Source of the DNA: Flavobacterium agricola
GTDB lineage: Bacteria > Bacteroidota > Bacteroidia > Flavobacteriales > Flavobacteriaceae
Direction of reading: 5' to 3'
Length of the DNA stretch: 64,000 nt
NCBI RefSeq assembly: GCF_025919725.1
Contig: NZ_CP081495.1
Coordinates: forward strand, 2,480,001-2,544,000
The notes below the pieces were generated by a model. That model searched no databases. It worked only from the letters and a program-made list of their open reading frames with translations, and was not told the DNA's origin. Positions 27,501 through 35,903 of the stretch are shown here, piece by piece. Within the stretch, counting starts at the first letter, position 1; each line of letters begins with the position of its first letter. Position numbers and translations under genes: made by a program.

Positions 27501-27779
27501 ATTTTTAGTTCGGTTTTTATGCAATTTCCGAATTTAATATTCGTTTGTATTTATATCTAAAAACAACACGCGATTTTCAGTTTGTTATAATTGTCTTAAA
27601 TTAATATAATTTGCTTGTTTTTATTATTTTATTATTTTTTATTTTATTTTATTTTTATTTAGACTAAATCTTTATTTATTAATTGACTGATTTGTAGGTG
27701 TGTTTTAGTTTTTACGTTTCTTGTTATCTCAGTTTAAAAATTTATATTTGTTACAAATAATTTGATTTTTTTGATAATT
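27501..27779. other. AT-rich leader region of the complex I operon
   Basis: With the preceding terminator this is a gene-free stretch of 334 nt. It contains a run at about 27617-27660 made only of T and A, strongly T-rich on the plus strand, then the putative nuo promoter at 27720-27750. No small RNA or ORF is supported. Confidence 0.6.
27720..27750 (+). promoter_or_regulatory. Putative promoter of the nuo operon
   Basis: TATATTTG at 27743-27750 matches TAnnTTTG. CTTG at 27720-27723 is a three-of-four match to TTTG with a 19-nt spacer. The element ends 29 nt before the nuoA ATG. Confidence 0.45.
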
Positions 27780-28151
27780 ATGCAATTCACTCAATCCGAT
27801 TTTATTCCGATTCTTATCCAACTTGCCCTATCTGCCGGCTTTGTTGCACTTACCATTTTTGTTTCTAGTTTACTAGGGCCAAAACGTAAATCAGAAAATA
27901 AAGACATGAATTTTGAATGTGGTGTTTCCGACCAAATAGGTAACGCGCGCTCGCCTTTTAATGTAAAATACTTTTTAATTGCCATTCTGTTTGTGCTTTT
28001 TGATGTAGAAGTAATTTTCTTATATCCATGGGCTGTAAACTTTGTAGAAATGGGTTGGGAAGGTTTCGCTAAAATGGGAATTTTCTTGTTTGTAATAGTT
28101 GTAGGATTGCTTTACGAATACAAACGTAAAGGTTTAGAGTGGGATAAATAA
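27780..28151 (+). CDS. nuoA: NADH-quinone oxidoreductase subunit A
   Basis: A small membrane subunit of complex I, 123 residues, with three membrane helices at about 10-33, 62-84 and 93-113. The conserved matrix-side loop ENKDMNFECGVSDQIGNARSPFNVKYFLIAILFVLFDVEVIFLYPW is the NuoA signature, with the Cys of the Q-site loop. The longest frame starts at a TTG six codons upstream; the ATG at 27780 fits family length. First gene of the nuoA-N operon. Confidence 0.95.
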   Translation: MQFTQSDFIPILIQLALSAGFVALTIFVSSLLGPKRKSENKDMNFECGVSDQIGNARSPFNVKYFLIAILFVLFDVEVIFLYPWAVNFVEMGWEGFAKMGIFLFVIVVGLLYEYKRKGLEWDK

Positions 28152-28162
28152 AAGCCAACAAA

Positions 28163-28711
28163 ATGAGTACAGATAAAATAAATATGGTAGATGCTCCTGA
28201 CGGATATACCGGACAAGGATTTTTTGCTACAAAGCTTGACAGCGTAGTTGGTTTAGCACGTGCTAATTCTATGTGGCCATTGCCCTTTGCTACCTCATGC
28301 TGTGGTATCGAATTTATGGCAACCATGGCAGCTAATTACGATGTGGCTCGCTTTGGATCAGAACGTATGAGTTTTTCTCCGCGCCAAGCTGATATGCTTT
28401 TGGTTATGGGAACTATTTCTAAAAAAATGGCACCGATTTTACGCCAAGTTTACGAACAAATGGCCGAACCAAAATGGGTTATTGCTGTTGGTGCTTGTGC
28501 ATCTTCGGGTGGTGTTTTTGATACTTATTCTGTTTTACAAGGAATTGATAAAGTTATCCCGGTTGATGTTTACGTGCCAGGATGCCCACCACGACCAGAA
28601 CAAATTTTAGACGGTATTATGCGCTTGCAAGAAATTGTTAAGTCTGAATCTGTGTACCGTCGTGGTTCAGAAGCATATAAAGATTTACTAAACTCGTATA
28701 ATATAAAATAA
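28163..28711 (+). CDS. nuoB: NADH-quinone oxidoreductase subunit B
   Basis: The Q-module subunit that carries the terminal 4Fe-4S cluster N2 and passes electrons to quinone. The protein has 182 residues. Ligands are the adjacent Cys pair in ATSCCGIEFM, a Cys in VGACASSGG and a Cys in PGCPPRPEQILDG. Located 11 nt after nuoA. Confidence 0.96.
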   Translation: MSTDKINMVDAPDGYTGQGFFATKLDSVVGLARANSMWPLPFATSCCGIEFMATMAANYDVARFGSERMSFSPRQADMLLVMGTISKKMAPILRQVYEQMAEPKWVIAVGACASSGGVFDTYSVLQGIDKVIPVDVYVPGCPPRPEQILDGIMRLQEIVKSESVYRRGSEAYKDLLNSYNIK

Positions 28712-28712
28712 T

Positions 28713-29234
28713 ATGAATTTAGATTGCAATACGATACAAAATGCGTTGCAAAATCAGTTTCCAGAAAAGGTTTCTGATTTCGTTACCATTCACGATATGC
28801 TAACTTTTGAGGTTGCAGCTCATGCTAACTTAGAGGTTATGCAGTTTTTAAAAAATGATGCGAACATGCAGTTTAATTTTTTAACAGATGTATGCGGAAT
28901 TCATTTAGCTGAAAACGAACCTAACCGACAACTTTGCGTGGTTTACCACATGCACAATTGGGTAGCAAACATACGCATCCGCTTCAAATGCTTTTTACCA
29001 ATTGATGCGCCTAAAATTAAATCTGTAGTTTCTTTGTTTTTAAGTGCCAATTGGCAAGAAAGAGAAACGTATGATTTTTACGGAATTATTTTCGAAGGCC
29101 ATCCGCAGCTAAAACGTATTTTAAATATGGATGAAATGGTAGTTTTTCCATTACGAAAAGAATTCCCTCTAGAAGATGGAGGACGAACAGATAAGGACGA
29201 TCGTTTTTTTGGTCGCGAATCTTCATGTGTTTAA
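28713..29234 (+). CDS. nuoC: NADH-quinone oxidoreductase subunit C
   Basis: The 30-kDa-type peripheral subunit, 173 residues, that helps form the quinone-binding module. It contains the family segment ANWQERETYDFYGIIFEGHPQLKRILNMDE and ends with FPLRKEFPLED. NuoC is separate from NuoD here, unlike the fused NuoCD of E. coli. Starts one nucleotide after nuoB. Confidence 0.95.
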   Translation: MNLDCNTIQNALQNQFPEKVSDFVTIHDMLTFEVAAHANLEVMQFLKNDANMQFNFLTDVCGIHLAENEPNRQLCVVYHMHNWVANIRIRFKCFLPIDAPKIKSVVSLFLSANWQERETYDFYGIIFEGHPQLKRILNMDEMVVFPLRKEFPLEDGGRTDKDDRFFGRESSCV

Positions 29235-29248
29235 TGTAAATAAAAGTT

Positions 29249-30484
29249 ATGTCTGAATTATTATTACAGCCCGAAGAAAGATTTGCTATCGAAATCGAAA
29301 AAAGAAAAGCTTTAGATGGTACCGAACTTACTGTACTAAATCTTGGTCCAACGCATCCAGCAACGCACGGTATTTTCCAGAACTTATTATTAATGGACGG
29401 CGAGCGTATTGTTGATGGCGAAGGAACCGTAGGATATATTCATAGAGCATTCGAAAAAATTGCCGAAAACCGTCCGTTTTACCAAATCAACGTTTTAACA
29501 GACCGTTTAAACTATTGTTCCTCACCAATCAATAACATGTGTTGGTGGATGACTATAGAAAAGGCTTTAAATATAGAAATTCCTAAACGCGTACAATATT
29601 TACGAGTTATTATTATGGAGTTGGCTCGTATTGCCGATCATATTATTTGTAGTTCGGTAATGGGGGTAGATACTGGTGCTTTAACCGGATTTTTATATGT
29701 GTTTCAATACCGCGAAAAAATTTACGAAATCTACGAAGAAATTTGTGGTGCTCGTTTAACTACAAACATGGGTAGAATTGGTGGTTTTGAACGCGATTGG
29801 AATGATATTGCATGGAAAAAAATACATGAGTTTTTAGAAGAGTTTCCACCTATTTGGAAAGAATTTGAAAGCATGCTAGAGCGTAACCGTATTTTTATGG
29901 ATCGTACCGTAGGAGTAGGAGGTATTTCTGCAGAACAGGCAATTAGCTATGGTTTCACAGGACCAAATTTACGTGCTGCTGGTGTAGATTATGATGTACG
30001 CGTTATGAGTCCTTATTCATCTTACGAAGATTTTGAATTCGAAATTCCGGTTGGTAAAAATGGCGATTGTTACGACCGTTTTTGTGTTCGTAATGCTGAA
30101 GTTTGGGAAAGTTTAAAAATCATTCGCCAAGCTATTGATAAGTTACCAGAAGGTCCTTATCATGCAGACGTACCTCATTATTACTTGCCTCCAAAAGAAG
30201 ATGTTTATACCTCAATGGAATCTTTAATTTATCACTTTAAAATCATAATGGGCGAGGTGCCGGTTCCGGTAACCGAAGTTTATCATGCGGTTGAAGGCGG
30301 AAACGGTGAATTAGGATTCTATTTGTTAACAGACGGCAGTCGTACGCCATATCGCTTACATTTCCGTCGCCCGTGTTTTATTTATTACCAAGCATTCAAT
30401 GAAATCGTTAAAGGATCAATGCTGTCTGATGCAATTGCTACCTTATCAAGTTTAAATGTAATTGCTGGTGAATTAGATGCTTAA
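29249..30484 (+). CDS. nuoD: NADH-quinone oxidoreductase subunit D
   Basis: The 49-kDa-type subunit, 411 residues, which forms the quinone pocket together with NuoB. It shows NLGPTHPATHGIFQN with the Q-site His, LNYCSSPINNMCWWM, LARIADHIICSSVMGVDTGA and the C-terminal LHFRRPCFIYYQAF. Related to NiFe-hydrogenase large subunits but without metal-ligand Cys. Confidence 0.96.
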   Translation: MSELLLQPEERFAIEIEKRKALDGTELTVLNLGPTHPATHGIFQNLLLMDGERIVDGEGTVGYIHRAFEKIAENRPFYQINVLTDRLNYCSSPINNMCWWMTIEKALNIEIPKRVQYLRVIIMELARIADHIICSSVMGVDTGALTGFLYVFQYREKIYEIYEEICGARLTTNMGRIGGFERDWNDIAWKKIHEFLEEFPPIWKEFESMLERNRIFMDRTVGVGGISAEQAISYGFTGPNLRAAGVDYDVRVMSPYSSYEDFEFEIPVGKNGDCYDRFCVRNAEVWESLKIIRQAIDKLPEGPYHADVPHYYLPPKEDVYTSMESLIYHFKIIMGEVPVPVTEVYHAVEGGNGELGFYLLTDGSRTPYRLHFRRPCFIYYQAFNEIVKGSMLSDAIATLSSLNVIAGELDA

Positions 30485-30486
30485 TT

Positions 30487-31023
30487 ATGGAAACAAAATC
30501 AACAAACTATAAACAAACAATAAATTTCACGCCCGAGTTAATAACCCGTTTAAACGAGTTATTAACTCATTACCCGGCGGATAAAAAAAAATCGGCTTTA
30601 TTACCAGTGTTGCACGAAGTGCAAGATGCGCATGATAATTGGTTAAGCGTTGAGCTACAAGAAAAAGTTGCCGAGTTTTTAGAATTAAAACCTATTGAAG
30701 TTTTTGAGGTGGTAACTTTTTATACCATGTACAACCAAAAACCTGTAGGTAAATATATGTTCGAGTTTTGTTCAACATCTTGTTGCATGCTTCGCGGATC
30801 TGACGATTTGATAGATTACACATGTGTTAAGCTTGGCATTCAGCCAGGGCAAACTACGCCAGACGGCATGTTTAGTGTAGCAGCAGTACAGTGTTTAGGA
30901 GCCTGCGGATATGCACCTATGATGCAAATTGGCGATTACTACCACGAACATTTAACGCCTCAAAAAATAGATCAAATTATTGAGGATTGTAAAGCAGGAA
31001 AAATTATAATTCACGATAAATAA
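30487..31023 (+). CDS. nuoE: NADH-quinone oxidoreductase subunit E
   Basis: A 2Fe-2S (N1a) thioredoxin-like subunit of the NADH-dehydrogenase module, 178 residues. Cluster ligands are in FCSTSCCMLRG and CLGACGYAP. The presence of NuoE, F and G shows that this operon makes the full NADH-oxidising enzyme, unlike the 11-subunit complexes of Bacteroides that lack them. Confidence 0.95.
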   Translation: METKSTNYKQTINFTPELITRLNELLTHYPADKKKSALLPVLHEVQDAHDNWLSVELQEKVAEFLELKPIEVFEVVTFYTMYNQKPVGKYMFEFCSTSCCMLRGSDDLIDYTCVKLGIQPGQTTPDGMFSVAAVQCLGACGYAPMMQIGDYYHEHLTPQKIDQIIEDCKAGKIIIHDK

Positions 31024-31029
31024 TATACC

Positions 31030-32394
31030 ATGGGCAAAAAAATATTATTAGATAAAATAAATATTCCGGGTATAAAAACCTATCAGGTTTACCGTGATAA
31101 CGGCGGTTATGCTGCTGTTGAAAAAGCATTAACCATGGATCCGGATGCGATAACTGAAGAAGTTAAAACTTCAGGTTTACGTGGTCGTGGTGGTGCAGGT
31201 TTCCCAACCGGATTAAAATGGAGTTTTTTAGATAAAAAATCAGGTAAACCACGTCATTTAGTTTGTAATGCAGACGAATCGGAACCTGGAACTTTTAAAG
31301 ACCGCTATTTAATGGAACACATTCCGCACTTGTTGATTGAAGGAATGATTGTTTCTAGTTTCGCCTTAGGCGCAAACAGCTCTTACATTTACATTCGTGG
31401 AGAATATATGTGGGTTTTTAAAATTTTAGAACGTGCTATTAAAGAAGCTTACGAGGCAGGTTGGCTTGGTAAAAATATTAAAGGTTCGGGCTATAATTTA
31501 GATTTATACGTGCACTGTGGTGCCGGAGCATACATTTGTGGAGAAGAAACGGCGTTGCTAGAATCTTTAGAAGGTAAACGCGGAAATCCACGTATGAAAC
31601 CGCCTTTCCCAGCTGTTAGCGGTTTATGGGGTAATCCAACGGTGGTAAATAATGTTGAATCTATTGCATCTGTGCCTTGGATTGTTTTGAATTCTGGCGA
31701 GGAATATGCAAAAATAGGAAACGGCCGTTCTACCGGAACCAAACTAATTTCAGCTTCAGGACATTGCAGAAAACCTGGGGTTTATGAAATTGAACTAGGA
31801 TTAACGGTTGATGAATTTATGAATTCTGACGAATATTTAGGTGGTATGATGGATGGACGCCCATTAAAAGCAATTGTACCCGGAGGTTCGTCTGTGCCAA
31901 TTCTTCCGCAACATTTAATCTTTAAAACAGCCGAAGGAACCGATCGATTAATGACATACGAATCTTTAGCAGATGGCGGTTTTGCAACCGGATCAGCATT
32001 GGGTTCTGGCGGATTTATTGTGTATAACGATACCGCTTGTATTGTAAGAAATACATGGAATTTTGCACGCTTTTATGCGCACGAAAGTTGCGGACAATGT
32101 TCACCATGCCGTGAAGGAACGGGGTGGTTAGAAAAAGTTTTACATCGCATCGAAATCGGTTTAGGACGTGAAGAAGATATTGAATTGTTATGGAGCATTC
32201 AATCTAAAATAGAAGGCAATACCATTTGTCCTTTAGGTGATGCAGCAGCATGGCCGGTAGCAGCAGCTATTAGACATTTTAGAGATGAATTTGAATATCA
32301 CATTCGTTTTCCAGAAAAAATTAAAAACAGAAATCATTTTGTAGATGAACCTTTTGAAAAGGTAAAACACATGCTACAAAAACAAAGCATATAA
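31030..32394 (+). CDS. nuoF: NADH-quinone oxidoreductase subunit F
   Basis: The NADH- and FMN-binding subunit, 454 residues. The NADH/FMN site appears as GLRGRGGAGFPTGLKWSF (about 50-67) and GAGAYICGEETALLESLEG. The N3 4Fe-4S ligands are in SCGQCSPCREG with the last Cys in NTICPLGDAAAWP. Starts 6 nt after nuoE. Confidence 0.96.
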   Translation: MGKKILLDKINIPGIKTYQVYRDNGGYAAVEKALTMDPDAITEEVKTSGLRGRGGAGFPTGLKWSFLDKKSGKPRHLVCNADESEPGTFKDRYLMEHIPHLLIEGMIVSSFALGANSSYIYIRGEYMWVFKILERAIKEAYEAGWLGKNIKGSGYNLDLYVHCGAGAYICGEETALLESLEGKRGNPRMKPPFPAVSGLWGNPTVVNNVESIASVPWIVLNSGEEYAKIGNGRSTGTKLISASGHCRKPGVYEIELGLTVDEFMNSDEYLGGMMDGRPLKAIVPGGSSVPILPQHLIFKTAEGTDRLMTYESLADGGFATGSALGSGGFIVYNDTACIVRNTWNFARFYAHESCGQCSPCREGTGWLEKVLHRIEIGLGREEDIELLWSIQSKIEGNTICPLGDAAAWPVAAAIRHFRDEFEYHIRFPEKIKNRNHFVDEPFEKVKHMLQKQSI

Positions 32395-32458
32395 TTCTGA
32401 TTCAGAATAAAAAATAAATTATTAATCAAACTCTTTTATAAGAGAACTTGTGCATACT

Positions 32459-33481
32459 ATGAAAGTTACTATAGACGGACAAGAAATAGATGTTGAACCA
32501 GGAACAACTATTTTACAAGCAGCTAGAATGATTGGTGGCGAATCGGTACCACCGGCTATGTGCTATTATTCTAAGCTTGAAGGTAGTGGTGGTAAATGCC
32601 GTGCGTGCTTGGTTGAGGTTTCTAAAGGTAGTGAAGCAGATCCGCGTCCAATGCCTAAAATGATGCCATCATGCAAAACCAATGTCATGGATGGGATGGA
32701 AGTAAAAAGCATTACATCTGAACGTGCTTTAGATGCGCGTAAAGCAGTTACTGAGTTTTTACTTATAAATCACCCGTTAGATTGTCCGGTTTGTGACCAA
32801 GCAGGAGAATGTGATTTACAAAACCTATCGTTTGAACACGGTAAAGGAGCTTCACGTTATATTGAACCGAAACGCACTTTTGCGCCAGAAGATATTGGTG
32901 ACAACATTCAACTACATATGAATCGTTGTATTTTATGCTACCGCTGTGTTATGGTTGCTGATCAACTTACAGACGGACGTTGCCACGGTGTGATTAATCG
33001 CGGGGAACATGCACAAATTTCTACCTACATTAAAAAAGCCATTACCAACGATTTTTCTGGTAACATGATTGATGTTTGCCCTGTAGGAGCATTAACAGAT
33101 AAAACATTCCGTTTTAAATCTCGTGTTTGGTTTAATAAACCTATGAATGCGTATCGTGATTGTGATAAATGTGCAGGTAAAGTTACTTTATGGATGTTCG
33201 GAAACGAAATTCAGCGTGTAACGGGCCGAAAAGATGAATATCATGAAGTTGACGAATTTATTTGCAACACCTGCCGTTTTGATAAAAAAGAAGTAAATGA
33301 TTGGGTGATTGAAGGACCGCGTAAGTTTGAAAAAGATTCGGTTATCAATCAAAACAATTATACCAGCGTAATGGAAGATGTGGTTATTAAAACCGAAAAA
33401 CAGATTTTATTAGGTCGAGAACAAGACCGTAAAAAAATCAGTATGAAAGATATTCCGTTAGATAATACAGAAAATAAGTAG
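32459..33481 (+). CDS. nuoG: NADH-quinone oxidoreductase subunit G, short form
   Basis: A 340-residue iron-sulfur subunit. It has the 2Fe-2S ferredoxin domain (MCYYSKLEGSGGKCRACLVEV), the His-ligated N5 cluster region (LINHPLDCPVCDQAGECDL) and the N4 pair (NRCILCYRCV, IDVCPVGALTDK). A further CDKCAG and FICNTCRF form the start of the N7-type region. The large molybdopterin-oxidoreductase-like domain of E. coli NuoG (about 900 aa) is absent. I place the start at the ATG 32459 instead of an upstream GTG. A 64-nt gap, the longest in the operon, precedes it. Confidence 0.93.
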   Translation: MKVTIDGQEIDVEPGTTILQAARMIGGESVPPAMCYYSKLEGSGGKCRACLVEVSKGSEADPRPMPKMMPSCKTNVMDGMEVKSITSERALDARKAVTEFLLINHPLDCPVCDQAGECDLQNLSFEHGKGASRYIEPKRTFAPEDIGDNIQLHMNRCILCYRCVMVADQLTDGRCHGVINRGEHAQISTYIKKAITNDFSGNMIDVCPVGALTDKTFRFKSRVWFNKPMNAYRDCDKCAGKVTLWMFGNEIQRVTGRKDEYHEVDEFICNTCRFDKKEVNDWVIEGPRKFEKDSVINQNNYTSVMEDVVIKTEKQILLGREQDRKKISMKDIPLDNTENK

Positions 33482-33484
33482 GTT

Positions 33485-34519
33485 ATGGAGCAAGCAATAA
33501 TTATTGAAAAAAGTATTTTTATTGTAGTCATTTTTGCTATAACAATGCTTATGGCTATGTACGCAACTTTAGCCGAACGTAAAATTGCTGCTTGGTTGCA
33601 AGACCGAATTGGGCCAAACAGAGCAGGTCCGGGCGGAATTTTACAACCTTTAGCAGACGGATTAAAACTTTTTGCAAAAGAAGAATTTTTACCCAATACG
33701 CCAAACAAGTTTTTGTTTGTTTTTGGTCCGTTTATTTCTATGACCATGGCGTTAATGACCAGTGCGGTTTTACCTTGGGGAGATAAATTAATTATTGGCG
33801 GCCGTGAAGTTGTTTTACAAGCTACCGATATTGATGTTGCCTTATTGTATGTTTTTGCCGTTTTATCTGTTGGGGTTTACGGGATTATGATTGGTGGATG
33901 GGCATCTAATAATAAATATTCCTTAATGTCAGCAATGCGTGCTGCTTCTCAGATGATTTCGTACGAAGTTGCTATGGGAATGGCCATTATTGCATTAATT
34001 ATGATGGAAGGCACATTAAGCCTTCGAGAAATTGCTGCTAATCAGGAAGGAATGAATTGGAACGTATTTTATCAACCGTTAGGTTTTTTAATATTTTTAG
34101 TTTGTTCGTTCGCAGAAACCAATCGTACGCCTTTTGATTTAGCTGAATGTGAAGCTGAGTTAATTGGAGGATATCATACCGAGTATTCATCAATGCGAAT
34201 GGGATTCTTTTTGTTTGCAGAATATGCCAGCATGTTCATTTCATCAGCCATTTTAGCCGTTATGTATTTTGGAGCTTACAATTACCCAGGCATGCAATGG
34301 ATGGCAGAGAATGTTGGTGTTAATGCAGCAAACATTATTGGCATTTTTGTATTGTTTGCCAAAATCTGTTTCTTCATTTTCTTTTATATGTGGGTACGTT
34401 GGACCATTCCGCGTTTCCGTTACGATCAGTTAATGAATTTAGGATGGAAAATTTTAATTCCATTAGCAATTGTTAATATTATAATCACGGGTGTTGTGAT
34501 TTTACTTATAAAATCCTAA
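33485..34519 (+). CDS. nuoH: NADH-quinone oxidoreductase subunit H
   Basis: A membrane subunit of 344 residues at the junction of the arms. It contains the quinone-tunnel segment AERKIAAWLQDRIGPNRAGPGGILQPLADGLKLFAKE and the Glu-rich loop FAETNRTPFDLAECEAELIGGYHTEYSSMRMGFF, both diagnostic. About eight membrane helices. Confidence 0.96.
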   Translation: MEQAIIIEKSIFIVVIFAITMLMAMYATLAERKIAAWLQDRIGPNRAGPGGILQPLADGLKLFAKEEFLPNTPNKFLFVFGPFISMTMALMTSAVLPWGDKLIIGGREVVLQATDIDVALLYVFAVLSVGVYGIMIGGWASNNKYSLMSAMRAASQMISYEVAMGMAIIALIMMEGTLSLREIAANQEGMNWNVFYQPLGFLIFLVCSFAETNRTPFDLAECEAELIGGYHTEYSSMRMGFFLFAEYASMFISSAILAVMYFGAYNYPGMQWMAENVGVNAANIIGIFVLFAKICFFIFFYMWVRWTIPRFRYDQLMNLGWKILIPLAIVNIIITGVVILLIKS

Positions 34520-34522
34520 GCT

Positions 34523-35065
34523 ATGTCGTTAGAAGGAGTTTCATTATCAGGCAGAAAAAAGCAGGTTGTAAATAACAAAATGACCTTTTGGGAGCGCACA
34601 TATTTAATTGCGATTGGACAAGGTATGTTAATTACGCTGCGTCACTTATTCAAGAAAAAAGTTACGTTTAAATATCCAGAACAAACCCGTCCGTTTAGCG
34701 AAAATTATCGCGGGCAACATATGTTAAAACGCGATGAGCTAGGGCGTGAAAATTGTACTGCTTGTGGTTTGTGTGCTTTGTCGTGCCCTGCCGAAGCAAT
34801 TAGTATGAAAGCTGCCGAACGCAAACCCGGCGAAGAACATTTGTACCGAGAAGAAAAATATGCTGCTATATATGAAATTAATATGTTGCGCTGCATTTTT
34901 TGCGGTTTATGTGAAGAAGCTTGCCCTAAAGATGCTATTTATTTAACCGAATCAAAAGTTTTTGTAAAATCATCAACCAACCGTGAAGATTTTATTTTTG
35001 GAAAAGATAGATTAGTTATGCCTTTAGAAATGGCAATTAAAAATACTCAAGCTATTAAAAGCTAA
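34523..35065 (+). CDS. nuoI: NADH-quinone oxidoreductase subunit I
   Basis: A 180-residue 8Fe ferredoxin-like subunit carrying clusters N6a and N6b. The two motifs are CTACGLCALSCP and CIFCGLCEEACP. The N-terminal amphipathic region (about 15-45) contacts the membrane. Confidence 0.96.
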   Translation: MSLEGVSLSGRKKQVVNNKMTFWERTYLIAIGQGMLITLRHLFKKKVTFKYPEQTRPFSENYRGQHMLKRDELGRENCTACGLCALSCPAEAISMKAAERKPGEEHLYREEKYAAIYEINMLRCIFCGLCEEACPKDAIYLTESKVFVKSSTNREDFIFGKDRLVMPLEMAIKNTQAIKS

Positions 35066-35071
35066 CTTATT

Positions 35072-35581
35072 ATGGTCGAAATAATTTTTTACATATTAGC
35101 TGCTATAACCTTAGGTACTGCATTTTTAACGTTGTTAAGCCGCAATCCCATTCATAGTGCTATTTATTTAGTGGTTTGTTTTTTCTCGTTAGCTGGGCAT
35201 TATATTTTATTAAACGCACAGTTTTTAGCTATTGTTCATATCATTGTGTATTCGGGAGCTATTATGATTTTAATGCTTTTTACCATTATGTTAATGAACT
35301 TAAACGAGCAATTTGAAAAGCATAAACCAACCTTAAGCATTGTAGCCGCAGTTGCTGCTTTTTGCTTGTTAGGTTTAATTTTACTTTCTGCTTTAGTACG
35401 CACGCAACCAATTGTTGAAACGTATTACCAAAGCGGAGAAGATTTTCAGAGTATTAAAGTTTTAGGACAAGTTTTAATGAACGAATATTTAGTTCCGTTC
35501 GAATTTGTTTCGGTTTTATTACTTGTTGCTATGATTGGAGCGGTATTAATTTCTAAAAAAGAACAATTAAAAGCCAAATAA
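35072..35581 (+). CDS. nuoJ: NADH-quinone oxidoreductase subunit J
   Basis: A membrane subunit of 169 residues with five predicted helices. The TM3 segment HIIVYSGAIMILMLFTIMLMN contains the pi-bulge region linked to coupling. Located 6 nt after nuoI. Confidence 0.94.
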   Translation: MVEIIFYILAAITLGTAFLTLLSRNPIHSAIYLVVCFFSLAGHYILLNAQFLAIVHIIVYSGAIMILMLFTIMLMNLNEQFEKHKPTLSIVAAVAAFCLLGLILLSALVRTQPIVETYYQSGEDFQSIKVLGQVLMNEYLVPFEFVSVLLLVAMIGAVLISKKEQLKAK

Positions 35582-35582
35582 T

Positions 35583-35903
35583 ATGGAGTCAGTATTACAA
35601 CAAATAGGTATCGAATCGTATTTATACCTTTCCGCTTTACTGTTTTGCGTAGGTGCTTTTGGCTTACTACTTCGTAGAAATGGTATTGTAATGTTTATGT
35701 CAATAGAAATTATGCTTAACGCAGTAAACTTATCTTTAGTTGCTTTTTCAACCTTGCATCAAGATGCGGCCGGACAAGTTTTTGTTTTCTTTTCTATGGC
35801 TGTTGCTGCTGCTGAGGTTGCTGTTGGTTTAGCCATTTTAGTTTCTATATATAGAAATGTAGGAAGCATTGATATTAATGAACTTAAAAAATTAAAAGGA
35901 TAA
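35583..35903 (+). CDS. nuoK: NADH-quinone oxidoreductase subunit K
   Basis: A membrane subunit of 106 residues with three helices; the conserved Glu in FMSIEIMLNAVNLSLVAF takes part in proton transfer. The gene ends with TAA immediately followed by the nuoL ATG. Confidence 0.95.
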   Translation: MESVLQQIGIESYLYLSALLFCVGAFGLLLRRNGIVMFMSIEIMLNAVNLSLVAFSTLHQDAAGQVFVFFSMAVAAAEVAVGLAILVSIYRNVGSIDINELKKLKG

